Shown one piece after another: positions 24,791-32,668 of a DNA stretch of 38,561 bases; within the stretch, counting starts at the first letter, position 1; each line of letters opens with the position of its first letter. The notes under the pieces are model-generated. The model saw only the letters and a program-made list of their open reading frames with translations, was not told the DNA's origin and searched no databases. The DNA is from an uncultured Acidimicrobiales bacterium (GTDB taxonomy: Bacteria; Actinomycetota; Acidimicrobiia; Acidimicrobiales; SZUA-35), in assembly GCA_937930695.1 (NCBI GenBank), contig CALHCB010000097.1, forward strand, positions 1 through 38,561, read 5' to 3'. The position numbers and the translations under genes were made by a program.

Positions 24791-25987
24791 GTGACCCAGC
24801 CAAGCACCGAAGAGTTCCGTGCCGAAGTTCGTCAGTTCTTTGACGAGACGTTGCCGGGTGCTCTCGACGGCATCCCCAGCTCGATGCAACGGGCAAAGAA
24901 GTGGCGAACTTTGTTGTTCGATGCAGGGCTTGGAGCGATCAGCTATCCGACCGCATTCGGTGGTCGAGAGCTCAGCACTGAGTACGAAAAGGTCTACGCC
25001 GAAGAGAGCCGTGGCAGCGTCCCCCGAGAAGACAGTGTGTTCGGCATTGGCGTGGGCATGGCCATGCCAACCATCCGAGACCACGGGTCAGAAGAACTGA
25101 AAGAGCGCTTCCTCCGTCCCGGCCTCCGAGGCGACGAGATCTGGTGCCAGATGTACAGCGAGCCGGGAGCTGGCTCTGACCTCGCCGGTCTCGCCACGAA
25201 GGCCGACCTCGATGGTGATGAGTGGATCGTGACCGGCCAGAAGGTGTGGACCTCAGGCGCTCAGCACAGCCAATACGCCATCCTGCTCGCTCGGACAGAC
25301 TTCGACGCACCGAAACATCGCGGCGTCACGATGTTCGTTCTCCCCGTCGAGCAGCCAGGAGTCACCGTTCGGCCGCTCGTGCAGATGACCGGCGAAGCAG
25401 AATTCAACGAAGTCTTCATGGACGAGGCGCGCATTCCTCGTTCGTGGGTGGTCGGTGAGGTCAACGATGGGTGGCGGACAGCGGTTGCCTTGCTTGCCCA
25501 CGAGCGGGTTCAAACCGGCGTCGCTTCTGTCGGCGGCTCGTCGACCCAGCGATCCAAGGCCGGGCGGGTCCCGATTCCCGTCGACCAACTCATCGAACTG
25601 GCCCGAACTCGAGGACGCGAGCACGACCCCGTCGTACGACAAGAACTGGCGTCGCTCTACACCGGCCAGAAGATCATGGGCTACCTCGGCAAGATGGGCG
25701 TGCACCCGTCGATCGGCAAGCTATGGAGGACCATTCAGGGTCGAGCCGCAGCTGACACGGCCGCCCGTCTTGCCTTCCCTGCGTCCCCTGCTTGGGAAGA
25801 CGACGACTCAGCCCGCGGTGTCGATGAGGACTACTTCGCCTATCACATTCTCAATTGCCGGGGCATGAGTCTTGGCGGGGGAACCGACGAGATCCAGAAG
25901 AACACGCTCGGCGAGAGGCTGCTCGGGCTCCCTCGGGAACCAGGACCGGATCGAGCGACACCATTCCGAGACTTGCCTCGCAACTGA
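24791..25987 (+). CDS. Acyl-CoA dehydrogenase
   Basis: A 398-residue FAD flavoprotein that introduces the alpha-beta double bond in acyl-CoA or a related CoA ester. Family signatures: WCQMYSEPGAGSDLAGLATKA (about 118-138), GQKVWTSGAQHSQYAILLARTD, and the C-terminal FAD-binding stretch LGGGTDEIQKNTLGERLLGLPR. Its length fits the FadE class seen in large paralogous sets in actinobacteria; chain length or sterol preference cannot be read. The GTG start is supported by a -10 box 6 nt upstream. Its stop lies 2 bp from the stop of the convergent VIT1-type gene. Confidence 0.9.
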   Translation: MTQPSTEEFRAEVRQFFDETLPGALDGIPSSMQRAKKWRTLLFDAGLGAISYPTAFGGRELSTEYEKVYAEESRGSVPREDSVFGIGVGMAMPTIRDHGSEELKERFLRPGLRGDEIWCQMYSEPGAGSDLAGLATKADLDGDEWIVTGQKVWTSGAQHSQYAILLARTDFDAPKHRGVTMFVLPVEQPGVTVRPLVQMTGEAEFNEVFMDEARIPRSWVVGEVNDGWRTAVALLAHERVQTGVASVGGSSTQRSKAGRVPIPVDQLIELARTRGREHDPVVRQELASLYTGQKIMGYLGKMGVHPSIGKLWRTIQGRAAADTAARLAFPASPAWEDDDSARGVDEDYFAYHILNCRGMSLGGGTDEIQKNTLGERLLGLPREPGPDRATPFRDLPRN

Positions 25988-25989
25988 GG

Positions 25990-26715
25990 TCAGGCGACAG
26001 CTGTTCCGAGCACGGTTCCGATGACCCAGGTCAGCGCGCACGCTCCGACGGCCCAGGAGACCTGACGAAGGGCGGTGCGGAACTTCGACCGTTCGGTGAA
26101 GACCGCGAGCGCCACTCCAACGATGGCCGCGGCGACGACTCCGATAATTGCTGAGGCCACGATCGCGGCGTTGCCTTCGGACAGCAGCCACGGGATCAGG
26201 GGAAGTATGGCGCCAACCGCAAAGGCCAGAAACGACGATGCGGCAGCCGTGATGGGATCGCCACCACCATCTGGATCGATTCCCAGCTCTTCGCGGGCGT
26301 GCACCTCGAGCGCGACCTCTGGGTCGGCCATCACCGCGGAGGCCACGGCGTGAGCCTGATCTGATTCGAGGCCGCGGCTGCGATAGATCGCTGCCAGCTC
26401 CTTGGTTTCCTCGACAGGCTTCTCGGCGATCGACTTTCGTTCGATGTCGAGCTCGCGCTGGACGAGCTCAGCCTGAGCTTTCATCGAAACGTACTCACCG
26501 GCGGCCATCGAGGAAGCACCAGCGAGCAGACCGGCGACGCCGGCGATGAGCACGCTTTCGGAGGTACTTGCCGCCGCGGCCACGCCCAGGATCAGGGCAA
26601 CGTTGGACACCAGGCCATCGCTCACCCCAAACACAGCGGCACGAGCAGCGCCACCTTGCACATCTCGATGCTTGTGCACCATGTGGTCATGAGTGTGGGT
26701 GCTGTGATCCTCCAT
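25990..26715 (-). CDS. VIT1/CCC1-family Fe/Mn transporter
   Basis: A 241-residue membrane protein of the vacuolar-iron-transporter family. The N-terminus is His-rich (HTHDHMVHKH, about 7-16). The core has GVSDGLVSNVALILGVA (TM1), GASSMAAGEYVSMKAQ (TM2 end, the conserved Met/Glu metal region), and an acidic cytosolic metal-binding helix pair (about 75-140, rich in Glu). Three further membrane segments then follow to the C-terminus. Bacterial relatives export or detoxify Fe(II)/Mn(II). The start ATG 26715 has a TAGCCT box 6 nt upstream. Confidence 0.9.
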   Translation of the reverse strand: MEDHSTHTHDHMVHKHRDVQGGAARAAVFGVSDGLVSNVALILGVAAAASTSESVLIAGVAGLLAGASSMAAGEYVSMKAQAELVQRELDIERKSIAEKPVEETKELAAIYRSRGLESDQAHAVASAVMADPEVALEVHAREELGIDPDGGGDPITAAASSFLAFAVGAILPLIPWLLSEGNAAIVASAIIGVVAAAIVGVALAVFTERSKFRTALRQVSWAVGACALTWVIGTVLGTAVA

Positions 26716-26721
26716 GAATCG

Positions 26722-26727
26722 AGGCTA
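26722..26727 (-). promoter_or_regulatory. -10 box of the VIT1-type gene (leaderless)
   Basis: TAGCCT on the minus strand ends 6 nt before ATG 26715; the same hexamer serves the threonine dehydratase gene. No good -35 was found. Confidence 0.4.
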
Positions 26728-26765
26728 GAGGCACGCAGACCGGGGCGCTCGATCACGCTGCGAAC

Positions 26766-26795
26766 TTGACCGTGGCGACCCTTGTCCGTTGCACT
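26766..26795 (+). promoter_or_regulatory. Promoter of the hotdog-fold gene (leaderless)
   Basis: TTGACC (26766-26771), an 18-nt spacer and TGCACT (26790-26795) end 6 nt before ATG 26802. This supports that ATG over the in-frame TTG at 26766, which would itself be the -35 element. Confidence 0.45.
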
Positions 26796-26801
26796 CTCCC
26801 G

Positions 26802-27581
26802 ATGAGCAGTGTTGGCAAGCAACCCGTCGAGCCCACGATCACGATTCCACAGAGCGCGCAAGGCGTCACAGGTCTCGGGCAGGGCGGGTGGACCTCGGCA
26901 CGCTTTGTCGAGGCGGCGGGCGAACCGCTTCGGCTCAGCCTTCGGGCGCCCATTCCGCTCGACCATCCGCTTTCGGTGCAGCCCGTTGAGGGTGGCTGGG
27001 ACCTCGTGGATGACCACCCGCAAGGTGGAAGTGATGATCCGGTCGTGATCATGCAAGGTCGCCAGCCCGCCAGAGACTTCGGAACCGTCGAACCAGTCTC
27101 GGTTGAGCTCGCTCGTGAGGCGAGAAGTCGATTTGATCGGACCCCCGAAACTCACCAAGCGCCGAATTGCTTTTCGTGCGGCATTGCGCCCGGCTCCATG
27201 AACGTGCATCCGGCGGAGCTTCTCGATGGGAGCGGACGCTTCGCCAGCGATTGGCGACCGCCGGCTCGAGTGGGCGATGACGCGGGAATCGTCACCAACA
27301 TGACGCTGTGGGCATCACTCGATTGTGCTGCTGGGTTCTACGTATCGGGCAACGCGCTGACCGATCATGGTCGCAGTGCCCTGACTGTGCAGTACGAGGT
27401 CGAGATGCTCCATCCTGTCCCCGTTGAGCAGGACCTTGTGATCATGAGTTGGCATGGTCGATGGCCTGCGCGGTGGGATGGCACCAAGCGCGGCGCCGGA
27501 AGCTGCGTGTTCGATGCAGAAGGCACGATGCTTGCCCGATCGGACTCCTTCTGGGTTGTACCAAAGGCTCGCCCAAGCTGA
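26802..27581 (+). CDS. Hotdog-fold thioesterase-like protein
   Basis: A 259-residue protein. The second half has the phrase NCFSCGIAPGSMNVHP (about 127-142), the kind of CxxCG start seen in PaaI-like and related hotdog thioesterases, followed by TLWASLDCAAGFYV and a beta-rich end (LTVQYEVEMLHPVPVEQDLVIMSWHG). The first half (RLSLRAPIPLDHPLSV) may be a second, degenerate hotdog, making a double-hotdog protein. A CoA-ester hydrolase or non-catalytic binder is possible; the catalytic acid is not certain. It is just upstream of the SoxR-like gene, with 30 bp between. Confidence 0.6.
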   Translation: MSSVGKQPVEPTITIPQSAQGVTGLGQGGWTSARFVEAAGEPLRLSLRAPIPLDHPLSVQPVEGGWDLVDDHPQGGSDDPVVIMQGRQPARDFGTVEPVSVELAREARSRFDRTPETHQAPNCFSCGIAPGSMNVHPAELLDGSGRFASDWRPPARVGDDAGIVTNMTLWASLDCAAGFYVSGNALTDHGRSALTVQYEVEMLHPVPVEQDLVIMSWHGRWPARWDGTKRGAGSCVFDAEGTMLARSDSFWVVPKARPS

Positions 27582-27583
27582 GA

Positions 27584-27606
27584 TCAACAACTTCGAGTAT
27601 TGTTGA
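27584..27606. promoter_or_regulatory. Inverted repeat just before the SoxR-like gene, candidate operator
   Basis: Perfect 7-bp arms TCAACAA (27584-27590) and TTGTTGA (27600-27606) enclose 9 bp and end 5 bp before ATG 27612. On the other strand the right edge reads CCTCAAC, reminiscent of SoxR boxes (CCTCAAG...CTTGAGG). Position suits autoregulation, but it overlaps the leader rather than a visible -35/-10 pair. Confidence 0.45.
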
Positions 27607-27611
27607 GGTTC

Positions 27612-28061
27612 ATGTCGAGCCATCAACTCGAGCCCGAGATCACGATTGGTGAGGCGGCAGCCCGAAGCGGTGTTGCGACCTCGGCCCTTCGGTTCTATGA
27701 AGAGAACGGCCTGATCTCATCGAGCCGCACACCCGGCGGGCAGCGCCGATACGCCAGAGATGTGCTGCGCAGAGTGGCATTCATCCGAGCAGCTCAGAGC
27801 GTTGGGCTCAAGCTCTCGGAAATCTCTGAGTCGCTTTCTGGACTACCCGACGACCGTGCGCCTTCCAAGGACGAGTGGGAGAACATCGCCGAAGAGTGGC
27901 GTCCTCGTCTCGACTCTCAGATTGCGACCCTCGAGGGTCTTCGCGACAATCTTGCGCTTTGCATTGGTTGTGGCTGTCAATCTCTCGACAGCTGCCTGAT
28001 CTTCAACCCCGATGACAAAGCCAGCGAGTCAGGCCCGGGAGCCCAGTACCTCACGGACTGA
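27612..28061 (+). CDS. SoxR-like MerR-family redox-sensing regulator
   Basis: A 149-residue regulator with a MerR winged helix (ITIGEAAARSGVATSALRFYEENGLI, about 10-35; TPGGQRRYARDVLRRVAFI), a dimerisation helix, and the cluster-binding loop CIGCGCQSLDSC with Cys117, 120, 122 and 128. This spacing equals that of the [2Fe-2S] ligands of E. coli SoxR. Actinobacterial SoxR proteins answer to redox-active compounds and turn on oxidoreductases and transporters. ATG 27612 has GAGG 4 nt upstream; an in-frame TTG at 27600 lies inside the operator. The luciferase-like monooxygenase downstream is a plausible target. Confidence 0.9.
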   Translation: MSSHQLEPEITIGEAAARSGVATSALRFYEENGLISSSRTPGGQRRYARDVLRRVAFIRAAQSVGLKLSEISESLSGLPDDRAPSKDEWENIAEEWRPRLDSQIATLEGLRDNLALCIGCGCQSLDSCLIFNPDDKASESGPGAQYLTD

Positions 28062-28095
28062 ATGCACACGAACTGACTGTCTCACGAACTGACTG
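28052..28095. repeat. Short tandem repeat at the end of the SoxR-like gene
   Basis: CACGAACTGACTG occurs at 28067-28079 and 28083-28095. A close variant, CACGGACTGAATG, lies at 28052-28064 and contains the stop codon. The period is 15-16 bp. It looks like local duplication of the stop-codon region; the last copy ends 15 bp before the next gene. Confidence 0.6.
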
Positions 28096-28110
28096 CGAAG
28101 GATTCACCAA

Positions 28111-29139
28111 GTGACCGATCAACCCAACGACGCGGCACCTGACCGTCCAGGTCTGCGCTTCGGCGTCATGTACGACTGTCGACGAACGCCCGACTCCGCA
28201 TTGTCGATGACGGACGTCTACGCCGCGACCATCGAGCAGGCCGCTTTGGCTGACACACTCGGCCTCGACCACGTGTGGTTCACCGAGCACCACTTTCTTG
28301 AAGATGGATATTTGCCAGCGTTCCAGCCACTCGCCGGAGCCATTGCTGCTCGCACATCGCAGATCCGGATCTCCACCGACATTGCGTTGTTGCCGCTCTA
28401 CCACCCGGTGCGCTTGGCAGAAGAGATGGCAATCCTGGATCACATCTCCAATGGTCGAATGGAACTCGGCATCGGCATGGGATACGTCCCGTCGGAGTTC
28501 AAAGCCTTCGGTGTCCCGCTGAAGAATCGTGTGTCGATGACGGAAGAAGGAATCGACATCCTGCGCCTCGCTTGGGCTGACGGACCCTTCAGCTACGAAG
28601 GCAAGCGTTACCAGCTCGATAATGTCGACGTCCATCCAAAACCTGTCCAACCGGGTGGGCCGCCGCTCTGGATCGCGGCCATGAGCACCCCCGGCGCACT
28701 GCGAGCTGCCCGCTTCGATACCCATTTGCTCCCCCAGGGCAAACGCAGCGAAGTTCTCGACCCCTATCGAGAGGCACTGGCCTCTGACGGGCGCGATCCG
28801 GCGTCGAAGCGTTACGGCATCATCCGATCTGTCTACGTCACCGACGACAAAGAACGCGACTGGCCGATGCTGCGGGCTGCGGAGCGATTCCGAATGGGTG
28901 TGTACGACAGCTTCATGGCGGAAACTCCTGACACGTATGCGTGGGGCGATCCCGATGCGATTCCTCAGGGAGTCATCATCGGGACGGTCGCAGAGTGTGT
29001 CGAAAAGCTTCGGTCGTTTGTCGACGACTTCGGCGTTACCGACATCGCATCGTCGGGTCTCCCGCCTGGAATCGACCCGGACTACATGGCAACCAACCTG
29101 GAACGCCTTGCTACCGAGGTACTTCCCCAGCTGCGCTGA
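28111..29139 (+). CDS. Luciferase-like (LLM class) flavin-dependent monooxygenase
   Basis: A 342-residue TIM-barrel protein of the bacterial luciferase-like family, using FMNH2 or coenzyme F420. Signatures: DHVWFTEHHFLEDGYLPAFQPLAGAIAART (about 55-84), IALLPLYHPVRLAEEMAILDHISNGRMELGIGMGYVPSEF (about 91-130) and late TVAECVEKLRSFVDDFGV. Cofactor choice cannot be decided from sequence. GTG 28111 has AAGGA 10 nt upstream. It is 49 bp downstream of the SoxR-like gene, perhaps co-regulated. Confidence 0.88.
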   Translation: MTDQPNDAAPDRPGLRFGVMYDCRRTPDSALSMTDVYAATIEQAALADTLGLDHVWFTEHHFLEDGYLPAFQPLAGAIAARTSQIRISTDIALLPLYHPVRLAEEMAILDHISNGRMELGIGMGYVPSEFKAFGVPLKNRVSMTEEGIDILRLAWADGPFSYEGKRYQLDNVDVHPKPVQPGGPPLWIAAMSTPGALRAARFDTHLLPQGKRSEVLDPYREALASDGRDPASKRYGIIRSVYVTDDKERDWPMLRAAERFRMGVYDSFMAETPDTYAWGDPDAIPQGVIIGTVAECVEKLRSFVDDFGVTDIASSGLPPGIDPDYMATNLERLATEVLPQLR

Positions 29140-29141
29140 AC

Positions 29142-29828
29142 TCAGGCCTCGTCTCGCTGCCTTCGTTCGAATACCACGACCGTTGCCTTCGTGTCGATGT
29201 GATCGCGATCGGTCGCAGCGGTATAGCTCTGCGCGTCATATACCGGGATCGTGACCAGTTCGACGTTCTCAATCAGGCTTGCTGCTGCCAGCCGGCCGAT
29301 CTCTGCCTCAAACCCTTCAGCGGCGAAGAACTCTGCATTTACACCGAGCGCGGCCACTCCCCCAGGGGCCAGAACTTCGACAAGGCGCTCGATCGGTTCG
29401 GGACCGAGGTGGCCGTGCGTGAAGGTCCCGGCGCTCACCAATCCTGCGTAGTCGTCCTGGAACGCAGGGAGTGGTTGTGTGAGATCGACTTGGAACAGCT
29501 CGCGGTACGCCGCCGAATCGCCGACCGCCTTCCCACGAGCCACCGCGAGCATCTCGGGCGAGAGATCCAGACCGTCGACAGTCGCCCACCCCTGAGCGTG
29601 AAGTTGCACACCCACGACTCCGGTTCCACAGCCAACGTCCAGAATCGGCCCGGTTCTGTCGGTGAGACGCTCAGCAAGGGCATCGACAAGCCCCCGGTGA
29701 TACACGTATCCGTGCGAGACAATGAACTGAGCGTCGTACGTCGCGGCCCACCGGGCGTAGAGCGCCCGATTGTCTTCCGGGGTCTGCACCCCATATGCGT
29801 CGTCGAGGTCGAACTCGGGCTGGCTCAT
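29142..29828 (-). CDS. SAM-dependent class I methyltransferase
   Basis: A 228-residue protein with motif I ILDVGCGTGVVGVQL (about 61-75), acidic loop GLDLSPEMLAVARG, and post-motif EVLAPGGVAALGVN. The N-terminal ALYARWAATYDAQF is typical of the Methyltransf_11/25 type. The substrate is unknown. ATG 29828 is chosen because a TAGGTT box ends 7 nt upstream; the frame stays open a further 96 codons but into the divergent gene. It ends 2 bp from the convergent monooxygenase gene. Confidence 0.85.
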   Translation of the reverse strand: MSQPEFDLDDAYGVQTPEDNRALYARWAATYDAQFIVSHGYVYHRGLVDALAERLTDRTGPILDVGCGTGVVGVQLHAQGWATVDGLDLSPEMLAVARGKAVGDSAAYRELFQVDLTQPLPAFQDDYAGLVSAGTFTHGHLGPEPIERLVEVLAPGGVAALGVNAEFFAAEGFEAEIGRLAAASLIENVELVTIPVYDAQSYTAATDRDHIDTKATVVVFERRQRDEA

Positions 29829-29835
29829 GAACCAG

Positions 29836-29841
29836 AACCTA
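29836..29841 (-). promoter_or_regulatory. -10 box of the methyltransferase gene (leaderless)
   Basis: TAGGTT on the minus strand ends 7 nt before ATG 29828. No clear -35 hexamer. It lies in the 51-bp gap to the divergent dehydrogenase gene. Confidence 0.4.
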
Positions 29842-29879
29842 CTGGACAAGTCTGGCCGGTCGAGTTTGACTCCTCTCCC

Positions 29880-30788
29880 GTGGCCATTCTCCTGCGAACC
29901 GTCCGCAACAAAGATCGATGGATCGAGGCCTTCGGGCGTGCAGTCCCTCAGCACGAGGTTCGACTCTGGCCAGAGGTGGGTGATCCGAACGACATCGAGT
30001 ACGTCTGTCTCTGGAAGCATGAGTGGGAGGATCTGGCAACGTATCCGAACCTCCGGGCTGTCCTGCTCGTGAGCGCGGGGGTTGACCACGTTGACTTCTC
30101 TCAGATCCCCGAACACCTACCCGTCGTGCGTCTCAACGATCCGGCCATGGCGAACGACATTTCGGAGTACTGCACCCACTGGGTCATCCACTTCGCTCGT
30201 TCGTTTGACCAATACCGCCACCAACAACCTCATGCTCGCTGGGAGATCGGCCCCCGCGACCCAGACACCACCGTTGGGATTCTCGGCTATGGAGCGATCG
30301 GGGCAGTCGTTGCCGATCGACTGGCATCGTTCGACTATCCCGTGATCTCTTGGAGCCGGAGTGAGAAAACAACTCCGCACGGGTCCCACTATGTGGGCCC
30401 GGCTCAGCTCAACGGCTTCATGATCCGCTGCGACATCGTCATCAATCTGTTGCCACTCAGCGATACGACGAGGGGGATCGTAGATGCGGCTGCACTCGAG
30501 GCCCTCGACAACGGCGTGATGATCAATGTGGGACGAGGTGCGACCGTCGACGAGCGGGCCCTCGTCGCCGCACTCGACGGAGAAATGCGCGGCGCCGTTC
30601 TCGACGTCTTTGCCACTGAGCCACTACCGAGCGACTCGCCACTCTGGTCGCATCCACTCGTGACCGTGACGCCGCACATCGCGGGAGAAACCAATCCGTT
30701 CTCTGCAGCCCGACTCATGGCCGCGAACATCGACCGAATTGAGAGCGGCGAGGCCCCCTTCCCGATTGTGACAGCAACGACGTACTAG
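29880..30788 (+). CDS. D-isomer-specific 2-hydroxyacid dehydrogenase (glyoxylate/hydroxypyruvate reductase-like)
   Basis: A 302-residue NAD(P)-dependent dehydrogenase. Visible: Rossmann loop GILGYGAIGAVVADRL (about 138-153), the catalytic Arg in NVGRGATVDE, Glu in DVFATEPLP, and His in VTPHIAGE. Length and lack of a long N-terminal domain fit GhrA-like enzymes that reduce glyoxylate or hydroxypyruvate. GTG 29880 begins at the domain boundary; the open frame runs upstream to 28941 across other genes and is not real there. Confidence 0.88.
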   Translation: MAILLRTVRNKDRWIEAFGRAVPQHEVRLWPEVGDPNDIEYVCLWKHEWEDLATYPNLRAVLLVSAGVDHVDFSQIPEHLPVVRLNDPAMANDISEYCTHWVIHFARSFDQYRHQQPHARWEIGPRDPDTTVGILGYGAIGAVVADRLASFDYPVISWSRSEKTTPHGSHYVGPAQLNGFMIRCDIVINLLPLSDTTRGIVDAAALEALDNGVMINVGRGATVDERALVAALDGEMRGAVLDVFATEPLPSDSPLWSHPLVTVTPHIAGETNPFSAARLMAANIDRIESGEAPFPIVTATTY

Positions 30789-30806
30789 CGACGTTCGAAC
30801 TCTGCC

Positions 30807-31739
30807 TCAGGACGGTTCGACGGCGCGAGCCGGGAGCCGGATGACTGCGGTCACCGCTCCAAGCAGAACCAGACCGCCGACGCCCTGCACAGGCGTGATC
30901 GGTTCGTCGTGAATCGGCCATGCCAGGCCGACCGCAACCAGGTGCATGGCGAGCAAGTAGAGCGACGAACGTCCCGCCTCGATGTAGCCGTGAACCCAGC
31001 TCATCGCGACGTGTCCGATGACTCCCGTCAGATACGCCACGAGGGCGATCCAGAGCCAATCCATGCCGCCGAACTCTGCGAAGTCGTCACGACCCATCAA
31101 GACCAGCGACGGCGGAACTGCGGAGACGAACGCCCAGAAATTGATGCCGGCCATCCAGTTGATCGGGTGCACATCAGTGGACGACCGGGCCACCCGACTG
31201 AGAACGAAATACACCGTGAACGTCAGCATGGCTGTGAAGGCCAGACCGAGACCGAGCGCCGAAGCCTTCACATCGTCGCCAGCTCCGAGAATGACAATGA
31301 CGGCACCGACAACGCCGAGGAGGCTCCAGGCGAACTGCTTCGCTGTTGGGTACTCCCCGAACAGCTTCCCGCCGACAAGCAGCAACAGAACCGGCTGGAC
31401 AGCGACCATTGTCGAGAGCACGGCGACCGTCGCCTCTTGAAGTGTGGCGAAGACAAAGACCAAGTTGATGCCAAAGGCGATGCCTGGAAGCGCGGTATGG
31501 CGAAGCAGTTGACGATCGATTCGGCCGCCGCGTGCGTACACGACGGCGAACAACAATGGGAAAGAAATCGCGAACCGAATGAGTACCGCGACCAACGGCG
31601 GCGCCGTGACGAGCTTCGAGAGTGGTGGGCCAGCTCCCCACGAGACGACGACGAAGCCCATGACAACAAGCGGCAGGTTCGCTGGCAGTTGACGTGAAGG
31701 CTCGGTGATGGCAACCGATTTTTTGTTGCCTGTGACCAT
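30807..31739 (-). CDS. EamA/DMT-family transporter
   Basis: A 310-residue protein with about ten hydrophobic segments in two EamA repeats (about 22-155 and 165-300), as usual for the drug/metabolite transporter superfamily, which exports amino acids or small metabolites. N-terminus is cytosolic and basic (GNKKS). ATG 31739 is preceded by CAGACT 6 nt upstream, a weak form of the local -10 box. It is convergent with the dehydrogenase gene. The substrate is unknown. Confidence 0.88.
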   Translation of the reverse strand: MVTGNKKSVAITEPSRQLPANLPLVVMGFVVVSWGAGPPLSKLVTAPPLVAVLIRFAISFPLLFAVVYARGGRIDRQLLRHTALPGIAFGINLVFVFATLQEATVAVLSTMVAVQPVLLLLVGGKLFGEYPTAKQFAWSLLGVVGAVIVILGAGDDVKASALGLGLAFTAMLTFTVYFVLSRVARSSTDVHPINWMAGINFWAFVSAVPPSLVLMGRDDFAEFGGMDWLWIALVAYLTGVIGHVAMSWVHGYIEAGRSSLYLLAMHLVAVGLAWPIHDEPITPVQGVGGLVLLGAVTAVIRLPARAVEPS

Positions 31740-31812
31740 CGACGCAGTCTGACATCTCCCCAGATATGTGGGTTAGTCCAAGTTCGACGTGGAGATTTAC
31801 CCAACAGGTCGA

Positions 31813-31818
31813 TAGTGT
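31813..31818 (+). promoter_or_regulatory. -10 box of the HTH/coiled-coil gene (leaderless)
   Basis: TAGTGT ends 7 nt before GTG 31826 and decides that start over an in-frame ATG at 31766. No clear -35. Confidence 0.4.
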
Positions 31819-31825
31819 TCGGCAG

Positions 31826-32662
31826 GTGGGAGGCGGAGCCCAAACTATTGAACTTGAACGCGCCGCAAAGCTCCTCGGGGTCTCAGTCAATGCACTTGTT
31901 CGGCGGATCAAGCGCGGAGACCTACCCGAGGCAGAGCACGCGGCCGAATCGGCGGATGACCTCTGGGTCGTTCCACGGGCCGCGCTCGGCCCGATCGCCG
32001 AGCGGGAGGGTTGGATCATCGATCTCCGAGAGACTGATGCAACACAGACAGCGACGAATATCACCATGACAACACCTGCCACTGAGTCCTCGACCGATTC
32101 AGCGACGGCCATCGACCTTCGTTCGGACGAGTCAACGATGCTGGACGACACTCTTGAGACCAACACCGCGGAGATCAGCACCGCGGAGTCTGACGACATC
32201 TTCCTGGATCAGGACGATTCGATGAGTTCATCAGCAACGCGCGACGACGGTCTCGAGCAGTTACTCGAACGTCTGTTGACGATGAACACCGAGCTCACGG
32301 ACGCCGTCGTCGCGAAAGAGATCGCACTCAAGACCGTCGAGGTCCAGGGACAGCGACTCGAAACGGCGGACACCAAAATCAGTGAGCTGCACTTGGTGAT
32401 CGAGAAGCAAGAGGCAGAAAAGTCCCGGGTCATCGAAGACCTCAATCAGGCCACGATTGGCTTGAACGTGGCCGAAGCGCTCGCAGAAGAGCGAGCGATT
32501 CAGATCGACGAGCTTCACGAGGAACTCGACCAACAACGGGGTCGGCACGGCGAAGAGCTCGATCGTCATCGGGCACAAACTGCTGAGCTCCGACGCCGCC
32601 TCGAAAGCACCTCCCAGGCCATGGGCTGGTGGTCCAAGCGGCGGCTCAAAGACCGCACGTAA
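31826..32662 (+). CDS. Helix-turn-helix protein with acidic linker and C-terminal coiled coil, unknown function
   Basis: A 278-residue protein from GTG 31826. Residues about 5-55 (ERAAKLLGVSVNALVRRIKRGDLPE ... LWVVPRAALG) are an excisionase/MerR-like helix-turn-helix. A Ser/Thr/Asp/Glu-rich linker (about 65-145) follows, then a long coiled coil (about 145-265) ending in a Trp and basic tail (GWWSKRRLKDR). This layout, DNA-binding head plus coiled-coil rod plus basic tip, suggests a self-assembling DNA- or membrane-linked protein. I recognise no named family. It ends 6 bp before the epoxide-hydrolase gene, so it may head that operon. Confidence 0.75.
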   Translation: MGGGAQTIELERAAKLLGVSVNALVRRIKRGDLPEAEHAAESADDLWVVPRAALGPIAEREGWIIDLRETDATQTATNITMTTPATESSTDSATAIDLRSDESTMLDDTLETNTAEISTAESDDIFLDQDDSMSSSATRDDGLEQLLERLLTMNTELTDAVVAKEIALKTVEVQGQRLETADTKISELHLVIEKQEAEKSRVIEDLNQATIGLNVAEALAEERAIQIDELHEELDQQRGRHGEELDRHRAQTAELRRRLESTSQAMGWWSKRRLKDRT

Positions 32663-32668
32663 TGGACG

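Noticed and set aside
28941-29879. N-terminal extension of the 2-hydroxyacid dehydrogenase by 313 residues
   Set aside because: The frame is open but crosses the end of the monooxygenase gene and the whole methyltransferase gene; the enzyme domain starts at GTG 29880.
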